Shown one piece after another: positions 22,917 through 32,905 of a DNA stretch of 64,000 nt (the stretch's first letter is position 1; every line of letters begins with the position of its first letter). Position numbers and translations under genes: made by a program. Source of the stretch: Rhexocercosporidium sp. MPI-PUGE-AT-0058. Taxonomy: Eukaryota > Ascomycota > Leotiomycetes > Helotiales. The notes under the pieces are model-generated. The model made no database searches. It was not told where the DNA came from and was given only the letters and a program-made list of their open reading frames with translations. The DNA is taken from positions 186,001-250,000 of the forward strand of contig JAGTJL010000009.1 in the NCBI GenBank assembly GCA_020746875.1, in the 5' to 3' direction.

Positions 22917-24564
22917 TTTGGGTGTGGGTTGTGTTGTGAGGTTGTTGATGCTTGTCCTCGTGCTTATATTCGTTCCTCAACAGAATCCAAGATGTGTCTT
23001 AGATATTGGATAGAGGACTGTCAGGATGAAAAGCTGGACAGTATATCCTAGGTGATTCTCCTTGTCTCACGTCTCCTGGTCTCGTGCCACTTCGGCGAGT
23101 ATCCTTCTCTTCTCTTATGTTCCTGCTGTTGCAGCCGCGGCAATTGCTATAAATGCTTCGTAGTTAACTTTAAGTGTTTTACCTCCGCAATAAAATATTC
23201 TCCTCAATTGAATGTTGGAGAAAGAAAGGCGTGAAGCTTGAAATAAAAATGAAGCTATCCCCAGATGTCGAAAGAGAAATGAAGAGCGAAAGACAAGATA
23301 TGTGAGATGAGCGAAGGCTGTTCGTTCTGTGGAAAGGCTCGCTCTCAGCAGCTTCAGGTGGGGATGTGGAGGTAGTACAATTAGAGAGCTCTCATTGGCT
23401 AAAAGGCCAAGTCAGCAGGCCTTCACATGTTTGTGCCAAGATATCGGGGCGACATGGAGAGATCGCCGGCGCTAGATCTGCTTTGGGACTGCGTTTCTCG
23501 CCTTCAGGCCTCTACCATTTCTGTTACTTCTTGTGTTCACATGCCCAACTTCAACATCCTGCAGAACTGTATATTTGAGAGCAATTTCCTTATCAGGTGG
23601 ACAGGTGGAGTCTGAATGCAGGAAACGGCAAAATCATGACCGAATCCTGCGTCTTCTCGGCAATAAGAAGAAGAGCTAATCCTACATTAAGGCTGTCCTT
23701 TGCTGAATTTTGGGTTTTGTTAGGAAGTTCAAATATAACATGTAAAGCTGCACGGTGATGGGGAACTCACTCACACTTCCAATCACCGTCCTCTAACACC
23801 TGGATATGCATATGCAGACGTGCTGAGCTCACAAATCGTCAACTTCAGATCCAGTTTAAACTTGTGCGGGTTGTAAGGAGGTACGAGGAACAAATAGCTG
23901 GGTCAAAGGCTTTCTAATATTGTGCCTTGGATTCATGATTTTGAGTTTATTGATTCTGTGCTCGCTGTTAATTAAGAGGTGCAATGTTTCGTACAAAGCA
24001 TAAAATAACAAGACAGGCACCTTATCATACTTCGATCTACCTCAGGAGGCGAATATTCATCAACACTATTTAAATTCTGGATAGTCTTTAAAAGAAACGT
24101 CGTCTTCCAACTTGCCTCAATTCTAAATACCGTTCTCTAAACAGTGATAACTTATTACGAAAACCCTCATATATGGAGGTCGACTGTAGAGCTCGGCATT
24201 GACCTCCTTCCGCCTCACCCGAGTGACTAACAGTCTACCGTAGATCGCTGGCAAATAAGCGAAACCGAGGAGAGATGAGATCAGCTGAGGTAAACATGGT
24301 GGTTGTTTTCGTCTTGAGATGACCAAGGGAATTCTCTTGAGGAATTGACAAAGTAGACCTCTTCATCTTGCTGCCCTTCTGAAGTAACTCCCTTTATGGA
24401 CTGGGATGAAAGCAAGAAATATCCAACGCAGAAGAATAGAGAAAGCCATCAAAGCAAGCCGTTGTCCCTCCCATCCCGGTCCATGTCCAACCAGACCTAC
24501 AAACGCCTTGACAAAATCTCTACTCTAACCCACCGATCTAGTCACTCTTCCAAATCAATCACGT
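22917..24564. other. 1.65-kb gene-free interval
   Basis: This contains the INSIG promoter (near 22917) and the AMMECR1 3' flank (near 24564). The middle is AT-rich, with several short frames of no recognisable content. No RNA gene or defined repeat is seen. Confidence 0.4.
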
Positions 24565-25449
24565 TCATTCAGACTCTTTTCCAGCTTTAATCGCCCACTG
24601 CCTCCACTTCCAATATTCCTCCCATCTCAAGCTCTCCGCCTTCCCTTGAAATCTTGTGCCCTTGAAATCTGTCACCTCCCTCCATTTATCCCTCCGCCCA
24701 GTCCACCCCGCCTTCCTCATCAAACTCACGATGGTCTCCTCCTTCGTCCAACCCTGCTCGACCGCTACATCCGGCAAGTAACAAGACCCATACCGTCTAT
24801 TTTTGACATAGAAAGCAATCTTCAATCCGTGAACACCAAGATCCCAATCCAACTGGTCTGCCGTATCTTCGAAATCAGTGAGAAGGGTCACACAGACTTC
24901 GAGAGAGGGGAGTTCGGATTTGGAGATGGGGGAGAAGCGTGTGTCTTCTAAGGCGGAAATTAAGGCGTAGGATTCGAGCCCGGATTCGAGATCCTGCGAT
25001 TCGAAGGTTCCGATGCAGCCGCGCAGAGAACGGTTTTCGGACCTGGGTGAGACGGTATTCCAGGTTACGAAGAGAGGGGATTCTGTAATGGAGACGCCCC
25101 GACGAGAGGTGCGGTGGGTATCGACATCAATGGGACTAGCTGATTCGGGGGTTGTTGCAGTCGTTGAAGGCGCGAGAGAAGATGTTGATGCCGAGCTTGG
25201 AGTGGATGATGACGAGGGGGAGGAGTTGTTTGAGCGGCCAAGTCGCTGTAGAGTTGGGATGCGGAGACCAGAAATAGGTTCTTTTAGACCCGAGGCGGGC
25301 TCGGGCGAAGAAGCGTCGATATCATCGTCGAGACCGTTGGAGTAGGATGGCCATGTGTCTTGGATTTGAGGAAGTGAGAAGGGGACTTTCTTTTCGAGAT
25401 TCGTGTAAAGGATCTCGAAGCAGTAGAGACAGTGTTCGACTGAAGCCAT
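24565..25449 (-). CDS. AMMECR1 domain protein
   Basis: I start at the ATG complementary to 25447-25449, giving 294 aa. The family sequence begins there (M-A-S-V-E-H-C-L-Y-C-F-E-I-L), and the 58 extra upstream codons are low-complexity leader. The AMMECR1 domain is split by a Ser/Thr/Ala-rich insert at about 50-115, after which come S-P-L-F-V-T-W-N-T-V and the invariant L-R-G-C-I-G-T-F. L-D-W-D-L-G-V-H-G-L and G-S-C-Y-L-P-D-V-A-V-E-Q-G-W follow, then R-(F)-Q-G near the end. AMMECR1 is conserved from archaea to man; its biochemical role is unsettled, but in prokaryotes it occurs fused or adjacent to MEMO and a radical-SAM protein. The MEMO gene of this window lies about 5.4 kb away on the same strand. 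Confidence 0.92.
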   Translation of the reverse strand: MASVEHCLYCFEILYTNLEKKVPFSLPQIQDTWPSYSNGLDDDIDASSPEPASGLKEPISGLRIPTLQRLGRSNNSSPSSSSTPSSASTSSLAPSTTATTPESASPIDVDTHRTSRRGVSITESPLFVTWNTVSPRSENRSLRGCIGTFESQDLESGLESYALISALEDTRFSPISKSELPSLEVCVTLLTDFEDTADQLDWDLGVHGLKIAFYVKNRRYGSCYLPDVAVEQGWTKEETIVSLMRKAGWTGRRDKWREVTDFKGTRFQGKAESLRWEEYWKWRQWAIKAGKESE

Positions 25450-26735
25450 GGCGATAAATATAGGCGGAATTGAGTGAACAAGGCCGAGAGAAAGAAATGT
25501 GACGTGTAGGTTGTTGTGGTGCTTGGGAATGAGGTAGAAGAGGGGTACAATAAGGTATAGAAGGGCTCTGGTATGGCGGGGTACGCTTATGCAGCTTGAT
25601 AAGCTCCAAACTGGACGTTCCACCGTCAGGATGATACGTGGTAGATAAACGTGATCCTTTTAATACCTCAATTTGGCAAACCTGAACTTACTATTGAATG
25701 TATGTTAACAGATTCTTGATATATGATCGTATTGACACGCTGACAATCAGTACCGAGGTACCAAATCAGATGAAAAGAAAGAAGTTCGCTCACGTGATAC
25801 CCCTGAGTATCCCATCACTACTCGGTCCCCAAACTCGATTAATTCTCAACCTTGTCCGCCACACCCGTCTGACAACAACACTTCACAGCCGATTGAAAAG
25901 TAAAACCAACGCCTTGCGACTTCTCGGGACAAGGCTCGGATTATGGGCTGGAAACAAAGTCCTCGTAACGCATGAATGAATCTTCGGGATCTGTTCTTCC
26001 CTTTTTTGCCTGCGCTTACCCATCGAATAAGCTTTGTTCTTTTTTCCTCGCTTCGGCCGGCTTGACCCCATCCACCCCAGCGTGCAACTTGATCCTCGTC
26101 TCAGCCTCGTCTCAAGATTTTCGCCTCTAGATCAGCTTCCTTCTGAATCCTTGGAAATCAGACTCGATTCCACATCAGGTCCTCTTTTCATCCGACACAC
26201 AGCCAATACCGTGAGGTGATTCAAGGCACGTAAGACCCAAGCCTCAAGACAAGCCTCTTCCTAAACAGCACCAGTCGCACTAACACCTGATCGGCCCCAA
26301 TTCAAGCTTGAATTTAGACATTTGCCGGGCCCATCACCCCAGGCCTGCAACGCTGACAGCTCCATCTTGGGATGGCAGGGGGATTTGACAGACAAGCTAG
26401 CCAGAAGTCTGGCCTGGCTCCCGTGCGGCGAAACGGCTGTCTTGGCTATTGCTCCGGACCCCTACTGCTACCCAAGCAGGGGGCGTCGTTCCCACCTTGG
26501 CAATACAAATATCATACCATTCCCCGTTCCCTTCTCCTTCTTTCTTCTTTCCTCATCCTCTATCTTCACTCCATTCAAACTTCAATCAAACGTTCTTTTG
26601 CCGTTTCCCCATCTACTTCTTACTTTCGTCTTCTGCTAGCCAGTTCATATCTTTGTCGCCGGACGACCCTTATCCTCACACTCCTTCATACCGAGCTTTT
26701 AAAGGTCTATCCTCTCAACCCACACAACAGCAATC
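25450..26735. other. Long upstream region of the small secreted protein
   Basis: This separates the divergent AMMECR1 and secreted-protein starts. Positions 26480-26735 are strongly pyrimidine-rich and fit a long 5' leader with several small upstream frames. A perfect 16-bp palindrome lies at 26299-26314. No gene is supported. Confidence 0.45.
26299..26314. repeat. Perfect 16-bp palindrome AATTCAAGCTTGAATT
   Basis: Every base pairs across the HindIII-like centre. It lies about 420 bp upstream of the secreted-protein ATG, where a dimeric factor could bind, but chance cannot be excluded. Confidence 0.5.
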
Positions 26736-27099
26736 ATGCAATTCACTATCGTTGCTCTTCTTTCCCTTGTGGCTGTTGCCTTTGCTGGTCCTATTGCCAT
26801 GCCTCAACGCCTTGATGGTTAGTCCTCTCTTCCCAGAGTTCATCGCTGGATGATGGGTATTTCCCGTTCGACATCCAGCGCTTGCAATGAACATAGATTG
26901 ACGTTTTAGATATCACAGCTCGCCAAGTTAATGCCGAAGACGCTGCCATGAGCACTCCGGATGGAGGGGTTACAACCTTCAATGCTGCAGGAGTTTTCAA
27001 GTGTATGTATATTTTCATTACTCATTACTCATTCTCATCACTCTTATATCCATTCCCCAAACTAACATCTCAATAGCGGCTAGCAACTCAGGCATCTAA
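26736..27099 (+). CDS. Small secreted protein, 65 aa, three exons, unrecognised
   Basis: Exons 26736-26817, 26910-27002 and 27077-27099 join in frame through GTTAGT...TTTTAG and GTATGT...CAATAG introns; the second intron has a CTAAC branch site. The product begins with a textbook signal peptide, M-Q-F-T-I-V-A-L-L-S-L-V-A-V-A-F-A, with likely cleavage before G-P-I-A-M. The mature part, about 48 residues, has no cysteine, is acidic to neutral and ends G-V-F-K-S-A-S-N-S-G-I. There is no dibasic Kex2 site. I know no family for it; a signalling peptide, a surface protein or an effector-like secreted protein are all possible. The long pyrimidine-rich leader suggests strong expression, which is inference. 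It was missed by simple ORF length because the exons are tiny. Confidence 0.7.
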
Positions 27100-27790
27100 A
27101 TCAACAACTCATGCCGCATCGCATCAACAAAACATACGGTATGGCTAGACAACAAGGACAGGGAGGCTGGGGATATGGAGATATGTAATTCACAAAACTT
27201 TTATACTTTTGATTTGTACTCGAAATTGGAGAGATGGAGTTAGATGGGGAAACATTTTGCGATTTCTTTTTTGGTCTGTGTTTAGGTTGATCAGAACTGA
27301 ATTATACCTCTTCACTGCCAGCTGTTGAGATTCCCTTTTCGTGCTTGGTGATTTTGTGCACTGGGAATGAAACGGTCCGACCCATGCGACAATTCAGATG
27401 CATCTGTCATCGTACTAAGATTCGATGTGATAAATGCCTCAAATGTTATTCTTGTCACTAGGGAGCTTTCCTAATCATGAAAGTGTTTGCAAATGTCAAC
27501 ACAAGCCTTTTTTATTGTCGATGTAAGAGTGTTTTATGTCAACATAAGATTGGTTTAGTGAGCAATCAAGCGAGCTCACTAACTTCCGTAGGAAGCTTTC
27601 TTAGTGAACGTTGGAGATCCCTGTAGACAATTTTATCAGCGCCCCGAAGGGGCCCTAACCCCGCAAAACGCCACATTGGGTTGCCCCTCTGCCCCTCCAT
27701 ATTTCATCATCCAATTTTCACTTCTCTAGAACTTATCCATTATTCTTCAAGCACAACAACATTCTTAGGAATTGATCTAGTTTATGGAAG
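27100..27790. other. Intergenic with nested inverted repeats
   Basis: This follows the secreted-protein gene and precedes the bna1 start. It contains the compound inverted repeat 27455-27607 described separately. No gene is seen. Confidence 0.5.
27455..27607. repeat. Compound inverted repeat with CACTA/TAGTG ends
   Basis: An outer imperfect arm pair, TCACTAGGGAGCTTTCCTA (27455-27473) and TAGGAAGCTTTCTTAGTGA (27589-27607), encloses a perfect 9-bp hairpin, TTAGTGAGC (27555-27563) and GCTCACTAA (27574-27582) with a 10-nt loop. Two TGTCAACA(C/T)AAG copies lie between. It may be a decayed MITE, but I find no matching target-site duplication. Confidence 0.45.
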
Positions 27791-28462
27791 ATGCTGTCCA
27801 CACCTCTCAATATCCCAAAATGGTACTGTAACCCCTCGTATCCTGCGTAGTGCATGTAGTATTCAATAGATGGGAAGATAGCTAACAAACACTAGGCTGG
27901 AAGATAACTCCCACCTTCTCAAGCCCCCGATCAACAACTACTGCGTCTATAACGATGAAATGACTGTCATGGTGAATCTTAACCCCCCCTCCTGCCAATC
28001 AGTAGCTAATATACTTATCCGCAGATCGTCGGCGGTCCCAACGCGCGAACAGACTATCATATCAACACAACCCCCGAATGGTTCTACCAATACCGCGGTA
28101 CAATGCTGCTCAAAGTAGTCGACGGCACAGAATTCAAAGACATATACATCACAGAAGGCAGCATGTTCCTCCTTCCCCCGAACACACCACACAACCCAGT
28201 GCGCTTCGCGAATACAGTTGGTGTTGTGCTGGAGCAGCCGAGGCCAGAAGGGAGTGTTGATACGTTGCGCTGGTATTGTGCGCAGGAGAGCTGTAGGAAG
28301 GTAGTTTATGAGGAGAGTTTCCATTGCACAGATTTGGGGAGCCAGATTAAGGAGGCGGTTAATGGGTTTAAGGGGAGCGAGAGTAAGAGGAAGTGTAAGG
28401 CTTGTGGGACGATGGCGGAGAGTGCGCCGAGGGAGGGGGAGTTTGTGGATCCGAATTTGTGA
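27791..28462 (+). CDS. bna1: 3-hydroxyanthranilate 3,4-dioxygenase
   Basis: Exons 27791-27822, 27896-27971 and 28025-28462 encode 181 aa, the normal fungal length. The enzyme opens the ring of 3-hydroxyanthranilate with Fe(II) and O2 on the kynurenine route to NAD. The splice at 27822/27896 restores I-P-K-W-L-E-D-N-S-H-L-L-K-P-P-I. The cupin core follows: G-G-P-N-A-R-T-D-Y-H-I-N, P-E-W-F-Y-Q-Y-R-G, and S-M-F-L-L-P-P-N-T-P-H-N-P, which carry the His, Glu and His iron ligands. Near the C-terminus C-A-Q-E-S-C and C-K-A-C-G form the two CxxC-type pairs (the first here C-x4-C) of the rubredoxin-like site. The frame ATG at 27784 is out of frame and was rejected. Confidence 0.95.
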
Positions 28463-30069
28463 CGGAGATGGGTAGGATCAGGTTTTAGGTGGAGTGTGAG
28501 ATATTGTTATATTAGGGGAAGAGTTGGGAAATGGGGGTTGGGGGTGGGAGGTAGAATTTCCAAAGTAGGCACCTGTACACTCAAAACCTTGGCTGCATAA
28601 CACTCCTTGTGCAAGCTTTATATTTTTCTTTTTCTTTTCAGGCAAGTTCCTCTATTTCTCGTCACCAACACATAAAAGGGTTCTGAGTTCGTGCAAATGA
28701 GCACCGTGAGAACATACCGTAGATCTGGTCACTGGCCATTTTGTGTTATCTGTTCAGGCTCAGGAGTGTAAGTGTAAGTATAAACGAGATCTTCGAATTT
28801 GGAAAATTTCCCATAGTATGCCGAGGCAGTGACAGAACGACCAAGACTTATCGACTCCAAATTTAACAAGTTTTTGAGTCGGCGGTACTTACGGAATTAT
28901 GTGTTCCTGACACAATCATTGATATGTTGGCCAGGTGCCACGAAAAGTCCTCGACGCCGCTTAGGGGTTCGATAGAAGACAAAAGAAGATAGCTTCTCAA
29001 TGTTTCGGTGCCCTGCTATGGGCATGGGCTCCTGAGGAAACAAAATTCCTAGTTTCCCAAGACATCTAGCCAAGGGCGTGCGGCATCTCAGAAGGAAAAT
29101 CTGGGCCAGACCAGTGCACACGGTGAGGCAGACCGGCCAGCCAAACCAGTCTCAAGGTTCAACTACGAGCCTTTTGCAGCAACGAGTTCAATATACGCTG
29201 TTGGAGCTGAAATTGCCGCGGGTGCTGGCCATTTCCTATCCCAAAGCCTCCTACAGACTCTCCCTCCATCTTTACCTGATAGGGGCTCCGACGAATAGCG
29301 TGGTTTCCCATGGGCATTCTGAGATTACTCTGCAGATACTCCGCTCGGGATTAGCATAGACTACCTTAATTGATGTATGTCCTTAGCTTTCCCCAATCCA
29401 GGTTTCCTTGCCGGCACCTGCCTATCACTGTTTGAGATGCTCGACTAGCAATTTGATTAATGCTATTTCTGGCGTCAGCATTGTATTTGTATGGGTACTT
29501 TTCTCTTAACAGACTTGCCCTCCAATCGTTCCTTGTTAAGAGATTGAATTTGTACTCATTCTAATCACAAAACACAAAAGAGCCCTGTATTAGTATCTAC
29601 CTCTTCCTTTTTGTCACTGCGTCCCTGTGTCGGGAACGGGTAATTTGCGCACTTGCTTCATTGACTTGTCCAAACAGCTAGAACGATAAGGAATGATGAA
29701 CAATTGTGACTGCACACAAGGCGAAGAAAACAAGTCGACGCATAAACAAACCATATTTCACTCCTGCTCGCCTAACCGCACTACCCCTTTGTCTTGGCGA
29801 GAGGGGGATCTTGGGGACCCCTCGTCGGCAAGAAATGTCCCGAAGACAATAGCTGGGATAATCCGAATCTGCATCTTGCCCTTCTCAGCCTTGGTCTTCC
29901 AGATAAAAGTCACGGAATGAAAAGAAATCTTTAGGCCGAGGGGTCCGAGTCAAGGATGCTACTATATCTTGCTTCTCCCAGTTTCTCTTCCAACTTAAAC
30001 AGCTTTTTCTTCTCTTAGAACACCAATTAATCAAGAAGTCAGCAGCAAGAGCTGTGGTCATCTGTCAAA
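28463..30069. other. 1.6-kb gene-free interval
   Basis: This holds the bna1 3' flank and the GH105 promoter. The frames at 29078-29359 and 29693-29920 have no recognisable content. No RNA gene or repeat is defined. Confidence 0.4.
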
Positions 30070-31200
30070 ATGCCTACCATCATTTCAGAAATCACTTCGG
30101 CCTCCGTTCACGATGCTATTGCCCTCCTCACAGATAATTTGGTAAACATCAAAGACACTACCGGAGAATTCCTCATGACCCTCCCCGATGGCCGCATAAT
30201 CGACACCAAAGGCTGGAACGACTGGGAATGGACACACGGCGTGGGTCTTTACGGCCTATACAAATACCACACTTTGACATCCTCACCATCCACTCTCAAG
30301 ATCATCCAAGACTGGTTCGCGAACCGCTTCGCAGCAGGCGGCACGACTAAGAACATCAACACAATGGCTGCGTTCTTGACACTCGCTTATCTGTATGAGG
30401 AGACTGGCGAGAAAACGTATCTGCCTTGGTTGGATGCGTGGGCTGAATGGGCTATGTATGATCTCGAGAGAACGGAATATGGAGGCATGCAACATATCAC
30501 CTACCTCACACCAAATACACAACAACTCTGGGACGACACTCTCATGATGACTGTTCTCCCACTGGCCAAAATCGGGAAAGTGCTTAACAGACCTCACTAC
30601 GTAGAAGAAGCGAAACGACAATTCTTAATCCACATCAAATACCTGTTTGATCCTACCTCGGGACTCTGGTTCCATGGCTGGCAGTTTGACGAGAATTCCG
30701 AGGGAGGCGTCGGTCACAATTTCGCGCGGGCGAGGTGGGCGAGAGGGAATTCTTGGATCACGATTGTGATTCCTGAGTTCATTGAGCTGTTGGATCTCGC
30801 ACCTACCGACCCTCTCCGCATACACCTAATCGACACACTCGAGGCACAATGTCGTGCCTTGAAGAGATATCAAGACAAGTCTGGACTCTGGCGTACACTG
30901 ATCGACGTGTCTGACGAGGGATCGTATCTCGAGTCTTCTGCCACGGCTGGTTTTGCGTATGGAATTCTGAAGGCCGTCAGGAAGAAGTATATCAGTGCGG
31001 AGTACGAGGAGGTGGCGGTGCGGGCTGTGAAGGGCGTTCTCGAACAAATCGACAAGGAAGGTGAGTTACAGAATACCAGTTTTGGCACGGGAATGGGAGA
31101 TTCATTGCAGTTTTACAAGGATATCAAGAGGACGAGTATGCCGTACGGACAGGCGATGGCGATCATGTGTCTGGGAGAGTTCTTGAGAAAGTTCATATAA
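30070..31200 (+). CDS. GH105 unsaturated rhamnogalacturonyl hydrolase, intracellular
   Basis: Single exon, 376 aa. GH105 enzymes use hydration of the 4,5-unsaturated uronic ring to split the terminal unsaturated galacturonate from rhamnogalacturonan oligomers made by pectate or rhamnogalacturonan lyases. The (alpha/alpha)6 barrel signature is visible: W-N-D-W-E-W-T-H-G-V-G-L-Y-G-L near residues 50-65, Q-L-W-D-D-T-L-M-M with the general acid/base Asp at about 155-156, L-W-F-H-G-W near 198, R-A-R-W-A-R-G-N-S-W near 218-228, and S-A-T-A-G-F-A-Y-G-I near 300. There is no signal peptide, so the enzyme probably acts on imported oligomers. It implies pectin use by the organism. Confidence 0.92.
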   Translation: MPTIISEITSASVHDAIALLTDNLVNIKDTTGEFLMTLPDGRIIDTKGWNDWEWTHGVGLYGLYKYHTLTSSPSTLKIIQDWFANRFAAGGTTKNINTMAAFLTLAYLYEETGEKTYLPWLDAWAEWAMYDLERTEYGGMQHITYLTPNTQQLWDDTLMMTVLPLAKIGKVLNRPHYVEEAKRQFLIHIKYLFDPTSGLWFHGWQFDENSEGGVGHNFARARWARGNSWITIVIPEFIELLDLAPTDPLRIHLIDTLEAQCRALKRYQDKSGLWRTLIDVSDEGSYLESSATAGFAYGILKAVRKKYISAEYEEVAVRAVKGVLEQIDKEGELQNTSFGTGMGDSLQFYKDIKRTSMPYGQAMAIMCLGEFLRKFI

Positions 31201-31473
31201 ATGATTCTTGTAATAGAATTGGAATCGAAATCATCGTGTCCAAACTTCTGGCGGCTTTTTGAGAAGGTGAGGCTGGCCAATCATGTGCTAGCGTATCCGA
31301 GCCACTGAGAAGAGGCAAGGCCAACACCGAGGAAGCTTCCAGTCTTGTTGATTATTGTCTACGTAATTCAAAACCTCGATACATCTTCACGCCGTCTCTT
31401 CTATTCTCGGCAACGAACAGTCCCTACGTTCTGAACCTTACAAGCCCGGCTCTCAGCTTCTAGGTCTTCGAAA

Positions 31474-32543
31474 ATGTCTACCGCCGTCGTAAACACCGAT
31501 GACGACCAACTCGAGCCTACCCTCCAGTCAATCCTCGACCAAAAGACACTCCGTTGGATCTTCGTTGGAGGAAAGGGAGGTGTAGGAAAGACAACCACTT
31601 CTTGCTCCCTCGCCATCCAACTTGCCAGAGTCCGCAGATCTGTCCTCCTCATCTCCACTGACCCCGCACACAACCTATCCGATGCCTTCTCGCAAAAGTT
31701 TGGCAAGGAGGCTAGACTGATCAATGGCTTTACGAACTTGAGCGCGATGGAAATCGATCCCAATGGAAGTATTCAGGAGCTTATGGGCCAGGCGGAGGAG
31801 GGAGAGGGTCCAGCAGCTGGTATGGGAGGAATGATGCAGGATTTGGCGTTCGCTGTGAGTACGACCCCGCCAACAATATTCTACAAACTAATGATTTCCA
31901 GATCCCCGGTATCGACGAAGCAATGTCTTTCGCAGAAGTCCTCAAACAAGTCAAGTCCCTCTCCTACGAAACCATCATCTTCGATACTGCTCCCACAGGC
32001 CACACGCTCCGCTTCCTTCAGTTCCCCACCGTCCTCGAAAAGGCGCTTGCCAAGATCTCCCAGCTTTCCTCACAATTCGGACCTATGCTTAACGGTCTCC
32101 TCGGTGCGAATGGTTCCCTGCCAAATGGTGCAAATCTGAGCGAGATGATGGAGAAATTAGAGGGTTTGCGGGAAACAATCAGCGAAGTCAACACCCAATT
32201 CAAGGACGAGAACTTGACAACATTCGTGTGCGTATGCATACCCGAGTTCCTGTCCCTCTATGAAACAGAACGCATGATCCAAGAGCTGGCTAGCTACGGA
32301 ATCGACACGCACTGCATCGTAGTAAACCAGTTGCTGTTCCCAAAATCAAGCAGCGAGTGCGAACAATGCAATGCTAGGAGGAAGATGCAGAAAAAGTATT
32401 TGGAGCAGATCGAGGAGCTTTACGATGAGTTCAATGTAGTCAAGATGCCGTTGTTGGTAGAGGAGGTTCGAGGGAAGGACAAGCTGGAGAGTTTCAGTGA
32501 GATGCTCATCCACCCATATATCCCACCGGCGGGAGGTCTATAG
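31474..32543 (+). CDS. get3: GET3 ATPase, tail-anchored protein targeting
   Basis: Two exons, 31474-31854 and 31902-32543, encode 340 aa. The intron is GTGAGT...TTTCCAG. GET3 is the ArsA-family cytosolic ATPase that carries tail-anchored proteins from Sgt2/Get4-Get5 to Get1-Get2 at the ER. The deviant Walker [11 protein letters not shown], is at about 32-41, then [10 protein letters not shown] (switch I) and [11 protein letters not shown] (switch II). The substrate-groove helix region is rich in Met and Leu ([10 protein letters not shown]). The zinc-binding C-x-x-C of the dimer interface is S-E-C-E-Q-C-N near 279-282. The length is typical. Confidence 0.96.
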
Positions 32544-32905
32544 ATAGATCAGATCAGGTCAGATCTTAGACAGAATTGATACCCTTTCAGCGACAGGCAT
32601 CGAGTATGGCCCAACACTTTATTTCCTTCTTTCTCTCTCTCTTTCTTTTTGTCATATGGTGAAGAGAGCAGATAAATGTATCGCAATTGATTGGTCAAAC
32701 TTAGCTAGCCTCCCCGATTTACCCCACCAGGTACTTGTACATCCCACCTTGAGATCTCGGCTCGGTCCTTAAAAAGCTACCCCGCCAACATTTGCTTCAA
32801 TTCTCTTCCTTCAGCCTCACTGCTCTTTCTTCATAATCTCGACTCATCTTTCCACCCTCTTTGGTTTCCAATTTTCTGGAGTCCAGGCGGTCAGTTACGC
32901 ATACC
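32544..32905. promoter_or_regulatory. Intergenic: get3 terminator and nickel transporter promoter
   Basis: This 362-bp interval is tandem-oriented. It contains a CT-rich tract at 32619-32650 and a further pyrimidine-rich leader before the transporter ATG. No operator is recognised. Confidence 0.45.

Noticed and set aside
24968..24995. B-box-like GGCTCGAATCC on the minus strand
   Set aside because: It lies inside the AMMECR1 coding sequence, and no tRNA cloverleaf can be drawn around it.
18140..25449. MEMO-AMMECR1 region as a horizontally acquired prokaryotic operon
   Set aside because: The MEMO gene has a fungal intron, the genes are separated by divergent and same-strand fungal genes, and both families are native to eukaryotes.
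25450..25623. N-terminal extension of the AMMECR1 ORF
   Set aside because: No family similarity; the homology begins at the Met at 25449.
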